From the NCBI GenBank assembly GCA_018622675.1, contig CP076020.1:124001-188000 (forward strand): DNA of 64,000 nt, written 5' to 3'. Positions 50,948-59,095 of this stretch are shown piece by piece. The position numbers and the translations under genes were made by a program. Source of the stretch: Mycoplasmatota bacterium (GTDB lineage Bacteria > Bacillota_I > Bacilli_A > Izemoplasmatales > Hujiaoplasmataceae). Numbering within the stretch: the first letter of the stretch is position 1; each line of letters begins with the position of its first letter. Below the pieces are notes generated by a model that ran no database searches, was not told the DNA's origin, and saw nothing but the letters and a program-made list of their open reading frames with translations.

Positions 50948-51907
50948 ATGAACAAAATAAAAAAAATCAAAAGGTATTTACATAGCTATACAAATATTCA
51001 TGGAAAAACCTATATTGTTACTGGTGCGAATAGTGGTTTAGGTTTTTCTCTTACAAAACACCTTTTGTATTTAGGAGCACATGTCATTATGGCGTGTAGA
51101 AATCTAAACAAAGCTAATCAAGCAAAAAATAAATTATTAATCGATTATCCACATGCTAGCTTAAGTATTTTGAAATACGATCAAGCAGATTTTGAATCTA
51201 TTAATCACTTTGTTGAAAAGATACAATCTGATCATATTTATTTTGATGGTCTTATCTTAAATGCTGGTATTTTTCATCCTAAGAAAAAAATGAAAACAAG
51301 GAATGGTTTTCCAATGACAATTGGGACAAATTATGTAGGTATCTTTTATCTTCTTAAAAAATTAAAAGATACAGGTATTCTAGATATGAACAAGGATAGA
51401 AGAATCATTTTTGTTGGCTCTTTAGCTTGTAATAAAGTTAAAGTAAAACAAATAAGAGATATTCTTCGTGGGAAAACAAGTTATGCCATAAAAGAATATG
51501 CTTGGTCAAAGACTCTTTTAGGCTCTTTATCATTTGAATTGTCTAGACATGATAAAGATTCAATTTTATATGTTCAAAATCATATAAAAGTATTCATGAT
51601 GCATCCTGGTGTTACATCAACTCATATTGTCAGTTCCTCTGAAAGTTCCTATCCAAATTGGTTTTCAAAGTTAGCTCAAAGGGTATTGAATGTCTTTGTG
51701 CACTCACCTGATTTTGCGAGTCTAGGAATGATTAAACTCTTATATGACCAAAATATGAAAGAACATCATATGCTTGTGCCAAGAGGTTTGTTTCATATAT
51801 CGGGTTATCCAAAAGAAGTATTGTATCCAAAGAGTTTTACACGTATGCATCTATCTTTAATCAAAATAAGCCATGAAGTCATCATGGAAAACCTTAAAAA
51901 TGATTAA
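50948..51907 (+). CDS. Short-chain dehydrogenase/reductase
   Basis: A 319-residue NAD(P)-dependent SDR resembling the retinol-dehydrogenase/WW-domain oxidoreductase-like group. The cofactor loop TGANSGLGFS (about residues 25-34), the LILNAG motif (about 103-108), catalytic Ser in IIFVGSLA (about 156-163) and YAWSK (Tyr and Lys, about 184-188) are all present. The substrate is unknown. It starts 28 bases after the Crp-like regulator and may be in its operon. Confidence 0.9.
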   Translation: MNKIKKIKRYLHSYTNIHGKTYIVTGANSGLGFSLTKHLLYLGAHVIMACRNLNKANQAKNKLLIDYPHASLSILKYDQADFESINHFVEKIQSDHIYFDGLILNAGIFHPKKKMKTRNGFPMTIGTNYVGIFYLLKKLKDTGILDMNKDRRIIFVGSLACNKVKVKQIRDILRGKTSYAIKEYAWSKTLLGSLSFELSRHDKDSILYVQNHIKVFMMHPGVTSTHIVSSSESSYPNWFSKLAQRVLNVFVHSPDFASLGMIKLLYDQNMKEHHMLVPRGLFHISGYPKEVLYPKSFTRMHLSLIKISHEVIMENLKND

Positions 51908-51964
51908 ATTTATGGAAAAATTACTTTTCATATAGTGTATAATAGATATATTAGGTGGTGATAC

Positions 51965-53947
51965 ATGATGAATAATAACCAAGGAAAAAGGATTTTTAAA
52001 TTCTTTTTTATTGCTGTAATCGTGATGTTATCAATTTTCTTTTTTTTTGATGATAAGCGAATAAGTGATATAGAAATAAATAGGTATGATGCAGTTATTG
52101 TTCTCGATGAAGAGGGTAATATGCATGTTTCAGAGACTTGGAATATGGCATATAATAAGGATTATCGTGTTCGTTTTAGAGATATTGATTATCAGAAGTT
52201 TCCGGAAAATTATAATTTCCCTAAAAGTATAATAAATACAGCGTCTTTTGATAAGAATGATGTATCTGTAAAAGTAATGAGAGATGGAATTGATATGACT
52301 AATGACACTGATATTGGTTATTCATGGCAAAATGATATTGATGAATTAGGGGAAGTTGTTCGTTGTGAACCTAAACGAGATCATTGTGAATCGATTTTTA
52401 TAGATACTGGATATAATGGTGGATTAAATGGCGATTTAATTTTTGAATATAATTATACCATTAAAGGTGTTGTAAGTGAGTATTCAGATATATCAGAATT
52501 AAATTGGGTTTTATTTGAATATGCTGAAAATACGATTCAAAAAGGAAGAGTTTCCATTCATCTACCTGATAATGATTTTCAAAAAGAAGAATTTTTTATT
52601 TTTGGTCATGGAGTTGAAGAAGGTCAATTAGAGATGATTGATAATGAAACTTATCAGATTGATTTTAAGAATATGGATGAGGGACAATACTTGGAATTTA
52701 GACTCTTAATGCCAAAAGAATTATACCCAAATATTTCACAAAATAATATCTTTATTCATAATGAAATTAATAAAGAATCTATCATAAATTATGAAGCTGA
52801 TTTAGCCAATTATAGTGATTTAGGAGTTAGGTTAAACCAAATTATCCTTGTTTTATCTATTCTTGTCTTTGCATTTTTAATTTTGATGCTAAGAAGAAAT
52901 AATAAAAAGTATTTCACTCCTCATGAAACAATATTCAAAGGAGAATACTTGAGGGAACTTCCAGATGATAAAACACCAGCGGTGATGAGTTATGTGTATT
53001 ATGGTGGAATCAATCATGATGAAGATATTACAGCGACTTTATTAGATTTAATAAGAAGAAAACTTATTGATATTGATTATGCTGGGCAAGATTTATCAAG
53101 TGATGATGCGAATTTTTTGTTAACATTGAAAGAGGGGAAAGATACAAGCAACTTGTTAGCTCATGAGAAACACATTATTCATTGGTTTTTCAATGTTATA
53201 GGTGATGGTAAGAAAGTAAAAACAAAAGACATAGAAAACTATGGTAAGACAAATCTAACTAAAGCGAAAAGTTTTATCAGTCATGCAAATCAATTTAGAA
53301 ACAAAATACAATTGACAACTCATAAAATAAAAATGAATGATCCTTTACTAGGTTTATATAAGAGGAAGTCCTTGCGTATGTTAATTATTCCTGTAAGTAT
53401 AATCATCTCAATAATAATTTTTGCTAACATTTATAAAGTTATTACGACAATATCTCTAAATACAACTACAAGTATAATGCTATTGTTTGCGATATCCATC
53501 TTTTATTTCATTTATTTTTCAGTTTATAAAAGAAAAAGAAGTAAAGAGAGTATGGAAGCGTATGTGCGTTGGCATGCTTTTAAGAATTTTTTAGAAGACT
53601 TTGGCAATTTTGATGATTATCCAATGCCAAGTGTTATTGTCTGGGAACACTATTTAGTCTATGCGGTTAGTTTAAAGTGTGCAGATAAAGTAATGGAACA
53701 ATTAAGAGTTAAGTTACCAGTGAATGAGACAAATGCTAGTCAATCAAGATATTTAGCTTTAGGTTATGGACACGGTCATTATCATTATGGTTCAAGTTTA
53801 TTGACAATGAATCAATCAATTAGGAGTGGGCGAACTAATTCGAAAAGTAAAATCAGTCAAACTCAATCATCTTCTAGTGGAAGTGGTGGTGGCTTTAGTG
53901 GCGGTTCTAGTTTTGGTGGAGGAGGAGGCGGCGGAAGAAGCCGTTAA
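51965..53947 (+). CDS. DUF2207-family membrane protein
   Basis: A 660-residue membrane protein. An N-terminal helix (about residues 11-28) is followed by the extracytoplasmic DUF2207 domain (~30-280), with the typical start YDAVIVLDEEGNMHVSETW. A helix (about 297-315) leads to a cytoplasmic segment (TPAVMSYVYYGGINHDEDI), then two more helices (about 470-490 and 503-522). The C-terminus is the Gly/Ser-rich tail GGGFSGGSSFGGGGGGGRSR seen in this family. The biochemical role is unknown. It is directly followed by a LemA gene, a common pairing, which suggests a joint membrane function. Confidence 0.88.
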   Translation: MMNNNQGKRIFKFFFIAVIVMLSIFFFFDDKRISDIEINRYDAVIVLDEEGNMHVSETWNMAYNKDYRVRFRDIDYQKFPENYNFPKSIINTASFDKNDVSVKVMRDGIDMTNDTDIGYSWQNDIDELGEVVRCEPKRDHCESIFIDTGYNGGLNGDLIFEYNYTIKGVVSEYSDISELNWVLFEYAENTIQKGRVSIHLPDNDFQKEEFFIFGHGVEEGQLEMIDNETYQIDFKNMDEGQYLEFRLLMPKELYPNISQNNIFIHNEINKESIINYEADLANYSDLGVRLNQIILVLSILVFAFLILMLRRNNKKYFTPHETIFKGEYLRELPDDKTPAVMSYVYYGGINHDEDITATLLDLIRRKLIDIDYAGQDLSSDDANFLLTLKEGKDTSNLLAHEKHIIHWFFNVIGDGKKVKTKDIENYGKTNLTKAKSFISHANQFRNKIQLTTHKIKMNDPLLGLYKRKSLRMLIIPVSIIISIIIFANIYKVITTISLNTTTSIMLLFAISIFYFIYFSVYKRKRSKESMEAYVRWHAFKNFLEDFGNFDDYPMPSVIVWEHYLVYAVSLKCADKVMEQLRVKLPVNETNASQSRYLALGYGHGHYHYGSSLLTMNQSIRSGRTNSKSKISQTQSSSSGSGGGFSGGSSFGGGGGGGRSR

Positions 53948-53971
53948 GATGATATCTTTTATCAAAATCTA

Positions 53972-53980
53972 TGCTATAAT
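53972..53980 (+). promoter_or_regulatory. Extended -10 promoter of the lemA-like gene
   Basis: TGCTATAAT, 37 bases before the ATG at 54018. Confidence 0.65.
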
Positions 53981-54017
53981 AAATGTATAAAAATAATATA
54001 TAAGGAGAACTAAAAAA

Positions 54018-54614
54018 ATGATACCAATTTATACACTGAATATGGGTTTATACCTTACTTTAGGAATCATTGCTTTTATTGTTTTATTAGTGAGTATTTA
54101 TCTAATTAAAACATATAATGTCTTTGTTCATTTGCGAAATCAAGTTAGAAATAGTTGGAGTCAAATAGATGTGCAATTAAAAAGAAGATTTGACATGATT
54201 CCTAACCTAGTTGAAACTGTAAAAGGCTATGCTAGACATGAAAAAGATATATTTAGTGCTTTTGCTGAGGCTAGAAACATGTATCATCATGCCAATCAAA
54301 CTGGCAATGTTTTAGATGCAGCTAAAGCAGAACAAGAATTAGTTGGCGCGCTTGGTCGTTTATTAGCTGTAAGAGAAGAATATCCTGAATTAAAAGCCGA
54401 TAAAAATTTTCAATCATTAATGGAAGAATTGAGTGATACTGAAGATAAAATTGCTTATAGCAGACAGTTTTACAATGATATGGTTATGAAAATTAATAAT
54501 AAAATCGAAATGTTTCCTAGCAATATTGTGGCTTTAATGTTTGCTTTTAAACAAGAACCATTCTTCAGTGTGGAAGAATCAGAACGAGAAAATATACAAG
54601 TAGATTTTAAATAA
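54018..54614 (+). CDS. lemA: LemA family protein
   Basis: A 198-residue LemA protein: one N-terminal membrane helix (about residues 10-30) and a cytoplasmic helical bundle. The signature NQVRNSWSQIDVQLKRRFDM (about 40-59) and PNLVETVKGYARHE (about 61-74) is diagnostic, as are EQELVGALGRLLAVREEYPELKA (in part) and YSRQFYNDMVMKINNKIE-type end motifs (YNDMVMKINNKIEMFPSN). Its partner is the DUF2207 protein upstream. AAGGAGA precedes the ATG. Confidence 0.96.
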   Translation: MIPIYTLNMGLYLTLGIIAFIVLLVSIYLIKTYNVFVHLRNQVRNSWSQIDVQLKRRFDMIPNLVETVKGYARHEKDIFSAFAEARNMYHHANQTGNVLDAAKAEQELVGALGRLLAVREEYPELKADKNFQSLMEELSDTEDKIAYSRQFYNDMVMKINNKIEMFPSNIVALMFAFKQEPFFSVEESERENIQVDFK

Positions 54615-54650
54615 ACCAATATATAAACTCTATCAAGGAGAATAACTATA

Positions 54651-55358
54651 ATGTTGTATTTAATTTTAGCTTTAATAATCATGACTTGGCTTCTTTTTAT
54701 TTGTTTGATATATAAGAAAAAAAGATTAGATGCTTTTTATATAAAGGGATTAACGAGTTTTCTTTTTGTTTTTCTTTATATGTATGGTATTTATCATATT
54801 TTTTTGGATTCAATCCATGAAGTGAATGAGTCCACGCTGATTTCTTTACTGGCTATTGGTCTGGGCCTTATATTAGGTTTACTCGGTGATTTATTTTTAG
54901 AAGTACAATATTTTCACTCAAAACATAAAGAACGACAAATTAAATACGGAATGATTGTTTTTGGATTGGGTCATTTATTTTACATTCTAGCCATGATAGA
55001 AAAGTCGTCCTTTAACTATTTATCATTACTTATTGCTTTGTTTATGACCTTGTTTATCTATTTGGGCGCAAAATTGATGTCAATTCGCTTTGGGAAATTA
55101 AAGGCTTTCACCTATGGATATAGTTTTATAATCTTTACCATGGTTGGGCAAAGTATTTTTCAAGCTTTAGACCATGATGCAAGTACATTTAGTTTGATAT
55201 TTATGTTGGGCGCCATATTATTTGGAATATCTGATTTATTATTGGCACCTATATATTTTAAAAAACAGACCCATCATTTATTTGTTATTGCGAACTTATT
55301 TACTTATTATCTAGGACAAACGCTTATCGCACTATCAATTTATTTTATGATTACATGA
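54651..55358 (+). CDS. YhhN/TMEM86-like membrane protein (lysoplasmalogenase family)
   Basis: A 235-residue protein with eight predicted membrane helices. Conserved features of the YhhN family are present: LGDLFLE (about residues 83-89), FGLGHLFYI (about 104-112) and GAILFGISDLLLA (about 183-195). Some members hydrolyse the vinyl-ether bond of lysoplasmenyl lipids, which would fit a plasmalogen-containing anaerobe, but activity here is inference. AAGGAGA precedes the ATG. It lies 36 bases after lemA and is closed by a terminator. Confidence 0.8.
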   Translation: MLYLILALIIMTWLLFICLIYKKKRLDAFYIKGLTSFLFVFLYMYGIYHIFLDSIHEVNESTLISLLAIGLGLILGLLGDLFLEVQYFHSKHKERQIKYGMIVFGLGHLFYILAMIEKSSFNYLSLLIALFMTLFIYLGAKLMSIRFGKLKAFTYGYSFIIFTMVGQSIFQALDHDASTFSLIFMLGAILFGISDLLLAPIYFKKQTHHLFVIANLFTYYLGQTLIALSIYFMIT

Positions 55359-55372
55359 TATATAAACGTTTT

Positions 55373-55403
55373 AACGGCTTAATTTTATTAAGTCGTTTTT
55401 TTA
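55373..55403 (+). terminator. Rho-independent terminator
   Basis: Ten-base stem AACGGCTTAA/TTAAGTCGTT (one G-U pair) with a five-base loop and seven T. Confidence 0.88.
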
Positions 55404-55491
55404 ACACTTTAAACATATCTTATCTTAAAGTGATCATAGGGCTAAAAAAAGTATGAATTGTTTTGCAAGTGTAGTTATTTTTTTTTGTCTG

Positions 55492-55500
55492 TGCTATAAT
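55492..55500 (+). promoter_or_regulatory. Extended -10 promoter
   Basis: TGCTATAAT, 27 bases before the ATG at 55528; it makes the upstream in-frame start at 55453 unlikely. Confidence 0.65.
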
Positions 55501-55527
55501 AATGACATATTTAATGGGGAGGCTTCT

Positions 55528-56244
55528 ATGAGAAATAATTCTAAAGTTGATATGATTATTTTTACAATAATGTTTATATTTTATTTAGGTGCAGCTGTTG
55601 TATCAAGTAATTATCTGTGGTTTTCATTAGTTCTTTTAATTACTTTAGCTTTGTTTTATTTACAGGATTTATTCACTAAAAAAAATATTAACGGGAATAT
55701 TTTAAGGGTTTTTCCCATACTTTTTGTAGGGCTTTTTATCTTTGCTACACAGATGACTAAGCCACTTATAGTAAATAACCCTCAAGAAATTACTGTTTAT
55801 ATAGACGAACAAACAAATAATGAGAGAGTAAGGGTAGATTATGGTATATATCATTCTGTGACAATAATAAGAATGAGTAGAAGTCTAAGTCAAGTTGATT
55901 TGCTTGAGACTTCATCAGGCTATGAATTGAATACACCATTAAATCCTGATTTAGAAATTTATACATGGATATATATATTACTTGGTATTCCCTTGGTCAT
56001 CAATAGTATTATAGGTTTTTTAAATCAAACGGTTAGTAAGAGGACGGATACTTATAGGAGAGATAGTGTGATGAAAGTGATATTGTCATCTGGCGATCGT
56101 TTTTCTTCACATAATCCAAAATCAAATCATGTGCAACTCCATGAATCATTTCTACAAGAAACAGCAAAAAAAGAGATGGTTAATGAACGCCAACGTGAAG
56201 AAAAAGTATATGATAACAAAAGTGTAAAGAAAAAAGATGAATAA
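55528..56244 (+). CDS. Hypothetical membrane protein
   Basis: A 238-residue protein that I do not recognise. Three helices lie in the first 80 residues (MIIFTIMFIFYLGAAVV, then NYLWFSLVLLITLALFYL, then RVFPILFVGLFIF), a short extracytoplasmic strand segment (ITVYIDEQTNNERVRVDYG) follows, then another helix near 150-168 and a charged cytoplasmic tail of about 65 residues. The ATG at 55528 has GGGGAGG seven bases before it. It is flanked by its own promoter and a terminator shared with the convergent ABC transporter operon. Confidence 0.65.
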   Translation: MRNNSKVDMIIFTIMFIFYLGAAVVSSNYLWFSLVLLITLALFYLQDLFTKKNINGNILRVFPILFVGLFIFATQMTKPLIVNNPQEITVYIDEQTNNERVRVDYGIYHSVTIIRMSRSLSQVDLLETSSGYELNTPLNPDLEIYTWIYILLGIPLVINSIIGFLNQTVSKRTDTYRRDSVMKVILSSGDRFSSHNPKSNHVQLHESFLQETAKKEMVNERQREEKVYDNKSVKKKDE

Positions 56245-56249
56245 AAATA

Positions 56250-56300
56250 ATAAGCTGTGTAGATGAATCTTAGAGATTCTTTGCTACACAGCTTTTTTTA
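56250..56300. terminator. Bidirectional terminator
   Basis: Eleven-base stem AAGCTGTGTAG/CTACACAGCTT with a T run on the right and an A-rich flank on the left, between the convergent membrane-protein gene and ABC transporter operon. Confidence 0.8.
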
Positions 56301-57083
56301 TGTATTTAACCTTTTAAAATTTTGTTCTTCCTTAATCAACCATTTGTTCATTAATGCATTTAGTGTACCATTTTCAGTCAGAGTTCTTAAAGCAATATTG
56401 AATTTTTCTGTCCATTCAGAGTTCTTAGGAAAGGCAATTGATAATCCCTGATATTGATCTGTTTCGCTTTCAAAATGAGAACTTTTTAAACCTGTATTCG
56501 CTTGTATAATTGTTTTAGCAACTGGACTTTCTACGATTAATACATCTATTCTATTGGTTTTGATTTCTTCAACGATTTGAGCATTTGTATCTCTTAAGTC
56601 AACTTTAAAATCATATTTTTCTTTTAAGTTGGTGATATATTCTGCTTGAACAGTTCCGATTTGTGCACCGATGGTTAATCCTTTTAAGTCTTCAGGTTTT
56701 GTATAATTGAATGAATCTTTAAAAATCATATAATTTGAAAGACCTGATAAGCTGTTGTAATAGATATCAGAGAAGTCTACCATTTCAGCTCTTTCTAGGC
56801 TTGGACTAATACCTGCAATGGCAGCGTCAGCTGTTTTTGCTTGTAAAGAAGCAATAATACCTTTAAAGTCGACATCTTGCCATTCGATGACTACACCAAT
56901 TTCTTTAGCTAAGGCTTCCATAAGTTCAATATCAAATCCGATGAGTTTACCTGTTTTATCTATCATTTCATAAGGTTCATAACCGCTAGATGTTAATACC
57001 TTTATGGTGTTTTCTTGTTTTTGACAGCCTAACATTGTTAAAGATGCAATCATGAAAATAGTGATTAGAATTAATTTTTTCAT
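56298..57083 (-). CDS. Amino-acid ABC transporter substrate-binding lipoprotein
   Basis: A 261-residue periplasmic-type binding protein (SBP_bac_3 family) for a polar amino acid. The signal peptide ends in the lipobox MLGC (Cys near residue 20). The domain opens with the family pattern SSGYEPYEMIDKTGKLIGFD, followed by ELMEALAKEIGVVIEW and FKGIIASLQAKTADAAIAG, and later LKGLTIGAQIGTVQAEY and ALRTLTENGTLNALMNKWL. It is the third gene of a T-box-controlled operon. The bound amino acid is not readable from the protein. Confidence 0.92.
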   Translation of the reverse strand: MKKLILITIFMIASLTMLGCQKQENTIKVLTSSGYEPYEMIDKTGKLIGFDIELMEALAKEIGVVIEWQDVDFKGIIASLQAKTADAAIAGISPSLERAEMVDFSDIYYNSLSGLSNYMIFKDSFNYTKPEDLKGLTIGAQIGTVQAEYITNLKEKYDFKVDLRDTNAQIVEEIKTNRIDVLIVESPVAKTIIQANTGLKSSHFESETDQYQGLSIAFPKNSEWTEKFNIALRTLTENGTLNALMNKWLIKEEQNFKRLNT

Positions 57084-57099
57084 TTTATTTTATATACTC

Positions 57100-57816
57100 C
57101 TATAATATTTTATATAAAAAGTCTTTTGTTCTTTTTTCTTTTGGATGATTAAATATGTCTTGAGGATGACCATATTCTATAATGATACCATTATCCATGA
57201 AAATAACTTCGTCAGCGACTTCTTTAGCGAATCCCATTTCATGGGTAACAATGATGTTTGTAAACCCCTTATTTGATAATTTTTTGATTTCATCTAGAAC
57301 TTCATTGACCATTTCAGGATCGAGAGCACTTGTTGGCTCATCAAATAAGATGACTTTTGGTTCCATAACTAGGGCTCGAGCTATGGCAACACGTTGCTTT
57401 TGACCACCACTCAATTTACTGGGGTAAACATTCATCTTTTCTTCTATGTTTACCATTTTTAAAGCTCTTAATGCAATATCATTAGATACTTCCTTACTCA
57501 TTTTCTTTACAATTCTTAAAGCATAAGTTACATTTTCTAAAACGGTCATTCTTGAGAATAACTGAAATTGTTGGAAAACCATAGCGCATTCTTTGATGAT
57601 TTCTTTATGGGTCATGGCATTGATGTTTTTATTGCTAAGGTATATGTTGCCTGTATCTACGGTTTCTAGTTTATTCATACATCTTAAAAGGGTTGATTTC
57701 CCGCTACCACTAGAACCGATAATTACAGTTGTTTTTCCTTCTTTGAATTGATGACTAATATCTTTTAAGACAGGTACTTTGCCAAAAGATTTGTATATAT
57801 TTTTAACATCGATCAT
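57100..57816 (-). CDS. Amino-acid ABC transporter ATP-binding protein
   Basis: A 238-residue ABC ATPase of the GlnQ/HisP type. Walker A is [16 protein letters not shown] (about residues 33-48), the Q loop lies in [17 protein letters not shown], the signature is [15 protein letters not shown] (about 134-148), Walker B is [13 protein letters not shown] (about 155-167) and the switch His is in IIVTHEM. All motifs are intact. The start overlaps the 3' end of the permease frame by 14 bases, and the binding-protein gene follows 16 bases downstream. Confidence 0.95.
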   Translation of the reverse strand: MIDVKNIYKSFGKVPVLKDISHQFKEGKTTVIIGSSGSGKSTLLRCMNKLETVDTGNIYLSNKNINAMTHKEIIKECAMVFQQFQLFSRMTVLENVTYALRIVKKMSKEVSNDIALRALKMVNIEEKMNVYPSKLSGGQKQRVAIARALVMEPKVILFDEPTSALDPEMVNEVLDEIKKLSNKGFTNIIVTHEMGFAKEVADEVIFMDNGIIIEYGHPQDIFNHPKEKRTKDFLYKIL

Positions 57817-58497
57817 AATCTAGTTTCACCTCGATTTTCTTACTTATGATTGTGAGGAGTTTAATGATTGTATAATAGATAATACCGACAATAATGAGGG
57901 GTTCAAAATACATGAAAGTTTGAGAACTCACAATGGTTGAACGTCTCATTAAATCTGCGATACCAATGATACTAGCAATGGATGATTCCTTGATAAGCGT
58001 TGTAAGTTCATTGATTAGGCAGGGAAAGAGTTTTTAAATGCTGTTTTAATAATAATGTCTTTATATACATGATATTTAGAAACACCTAAGGATATGGCTG
58101 CTTCAATTTCATTTTTATCAACACTATTAATGCCAGACCCTATAATTTCACTGATATAAGCACCTGAGCTTAAACTGAATGCTATAAAAACAGCAATTAA
58201 AGCAGGTATGCTAAAATCGATATCACTGGTTAAGCCTTGATTAAAAATAGCATTTAAAATCTGAGGCAGGGCATAATAAATAATTGATAATTGAAGAAGA
58301 AGCGGCGTTCCCCTAAAAATATCTATATATATTGTACTCAGATGCCTTAAAACTCTTTTTTTACTCATCAAGACAAGGATAATGCCTATGATGAGACCAA
58401 ATATAGCCGCAACTAATGCGATGAGTAATGTTGTGGAAATTCCTCTAAATAAATAGGGAATCCATTCTCTGATTTTTTCGTAATTAAATATTGTCAT
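57803..58497 (-). pseudogene. Amino-acid ABC transporter permease with a one-base frameshift
   Basis: From the ATG at 58497 the frame encodes a HisM/GlnP-type permease (ISTTLLIALVAAIFGLIIG, then DIFRGTPLLLQLSIIYYALP in part, then the EAAISLGVSKYHVYKDII cytoplasmic loop) but stops at 58015 after NSFPA. In the next frame the family sequence goes on as LINELTTLIKESSIASIIGI, ADLMRRSTIVSSQ and a last helix LIIVGIIYYTIIKLL, ending at 57803. One base is missing at about 58018-58020, where PALINEL would be encoded. Restored, the protein has ~231 residues, the usual size. It is either an inactivating mutation or an assembly error. Confidence 0.88.
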
Positions 58498-58539
58498 TTT
58501 ACACTATTGATATTCTTTTGAATATCTCCTTTCCATTAA

Positions 58540-58790
58540 AAAAAATCGCCCCTAAAAATAAGGACGATTATATCGTGGTACCACCTTGATTCATGAATAT
58601 TCATGCACTCTTACTTTTAACGCAAGTATACGAGATTATCTCAAAACTTCGATAATCCAACTCCCAAGCGCGTTCAATATTAATACACAGCTGTTTTTCA
58701 CCAACCAACAGTTCTCTATGTGTTGCATTAAATATTTACTATTCTTGTTCTTTGTTTTAAGACTATTTTGCCATAAACACATGCATAAAG
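58540..58790 (-). promoter_or_regulatory. T-box riboswitch leader of the amino-acid ABC transporter operon
   Basis: On the minus strand the T-box core AAGGTGGTACCACG (58572-58585) is followed by a terminator stem AATCGTCCTT/AGGGGCGATT with eight T (58542-58570), about 45 bases before the permease start. Upstream lies a stem I-like hairpin (arms ACACA/TGTGT and CTGTT/AACAG, about 58687-58725). Uncharged tRNA would favour the antiterminator and so the uptake of its amino acid. The specifier codon could not be fixed by eye. Confidence 0.88.
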
Positions 58791-58799
58791 CAATTTAAA

Positions 58800-59095
58800 A
58801 AATAAATGAAAATGTTTTCATGAATATTCCACCACCATAATAGTCTATTAAAATTCGCTTGTCATTTAAGAAATATTGATGAAATTGCATATTTCTTGTC
58901 ATTTTTAGAGGGTTTTATCATTTTAATACTTTTTTTTGCTTTCTTTTTTTTAGTTTTTTTAAATAGGATTGCTTTTTTGTTTTCTTCATTATATGATTTA
59001 TGTAAGAGCACTTGTGTAAAATTGAATATATGATAAATGTTTGACATTTATCGCCTCGCTAAAGCTCAAACTTTAATGTAAAAAGGGGGAAAACT
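58800..59095. other. Intergenic region before the giant surface lipoprotein
   Basis: AT-rich with long T runs and no convincing gene. It should hold the promoters of the T-box leader (minus strand) and of the lipoprotein (plus strand). TTGACA at 59041-59046 is a possible -35 box, but no -10 at proper spacing is clear. AAAGGGGG before the ATG at 59096 is a good ribosome site. Confidence 0.5.

Noticed and set aside
58862-59047. Minus-strand open frame of 61 codons, very Lys-rich
   Set aside because: Lysine stretch arises from long T runs on the plus strand; no ribosome site or conserved pattern.
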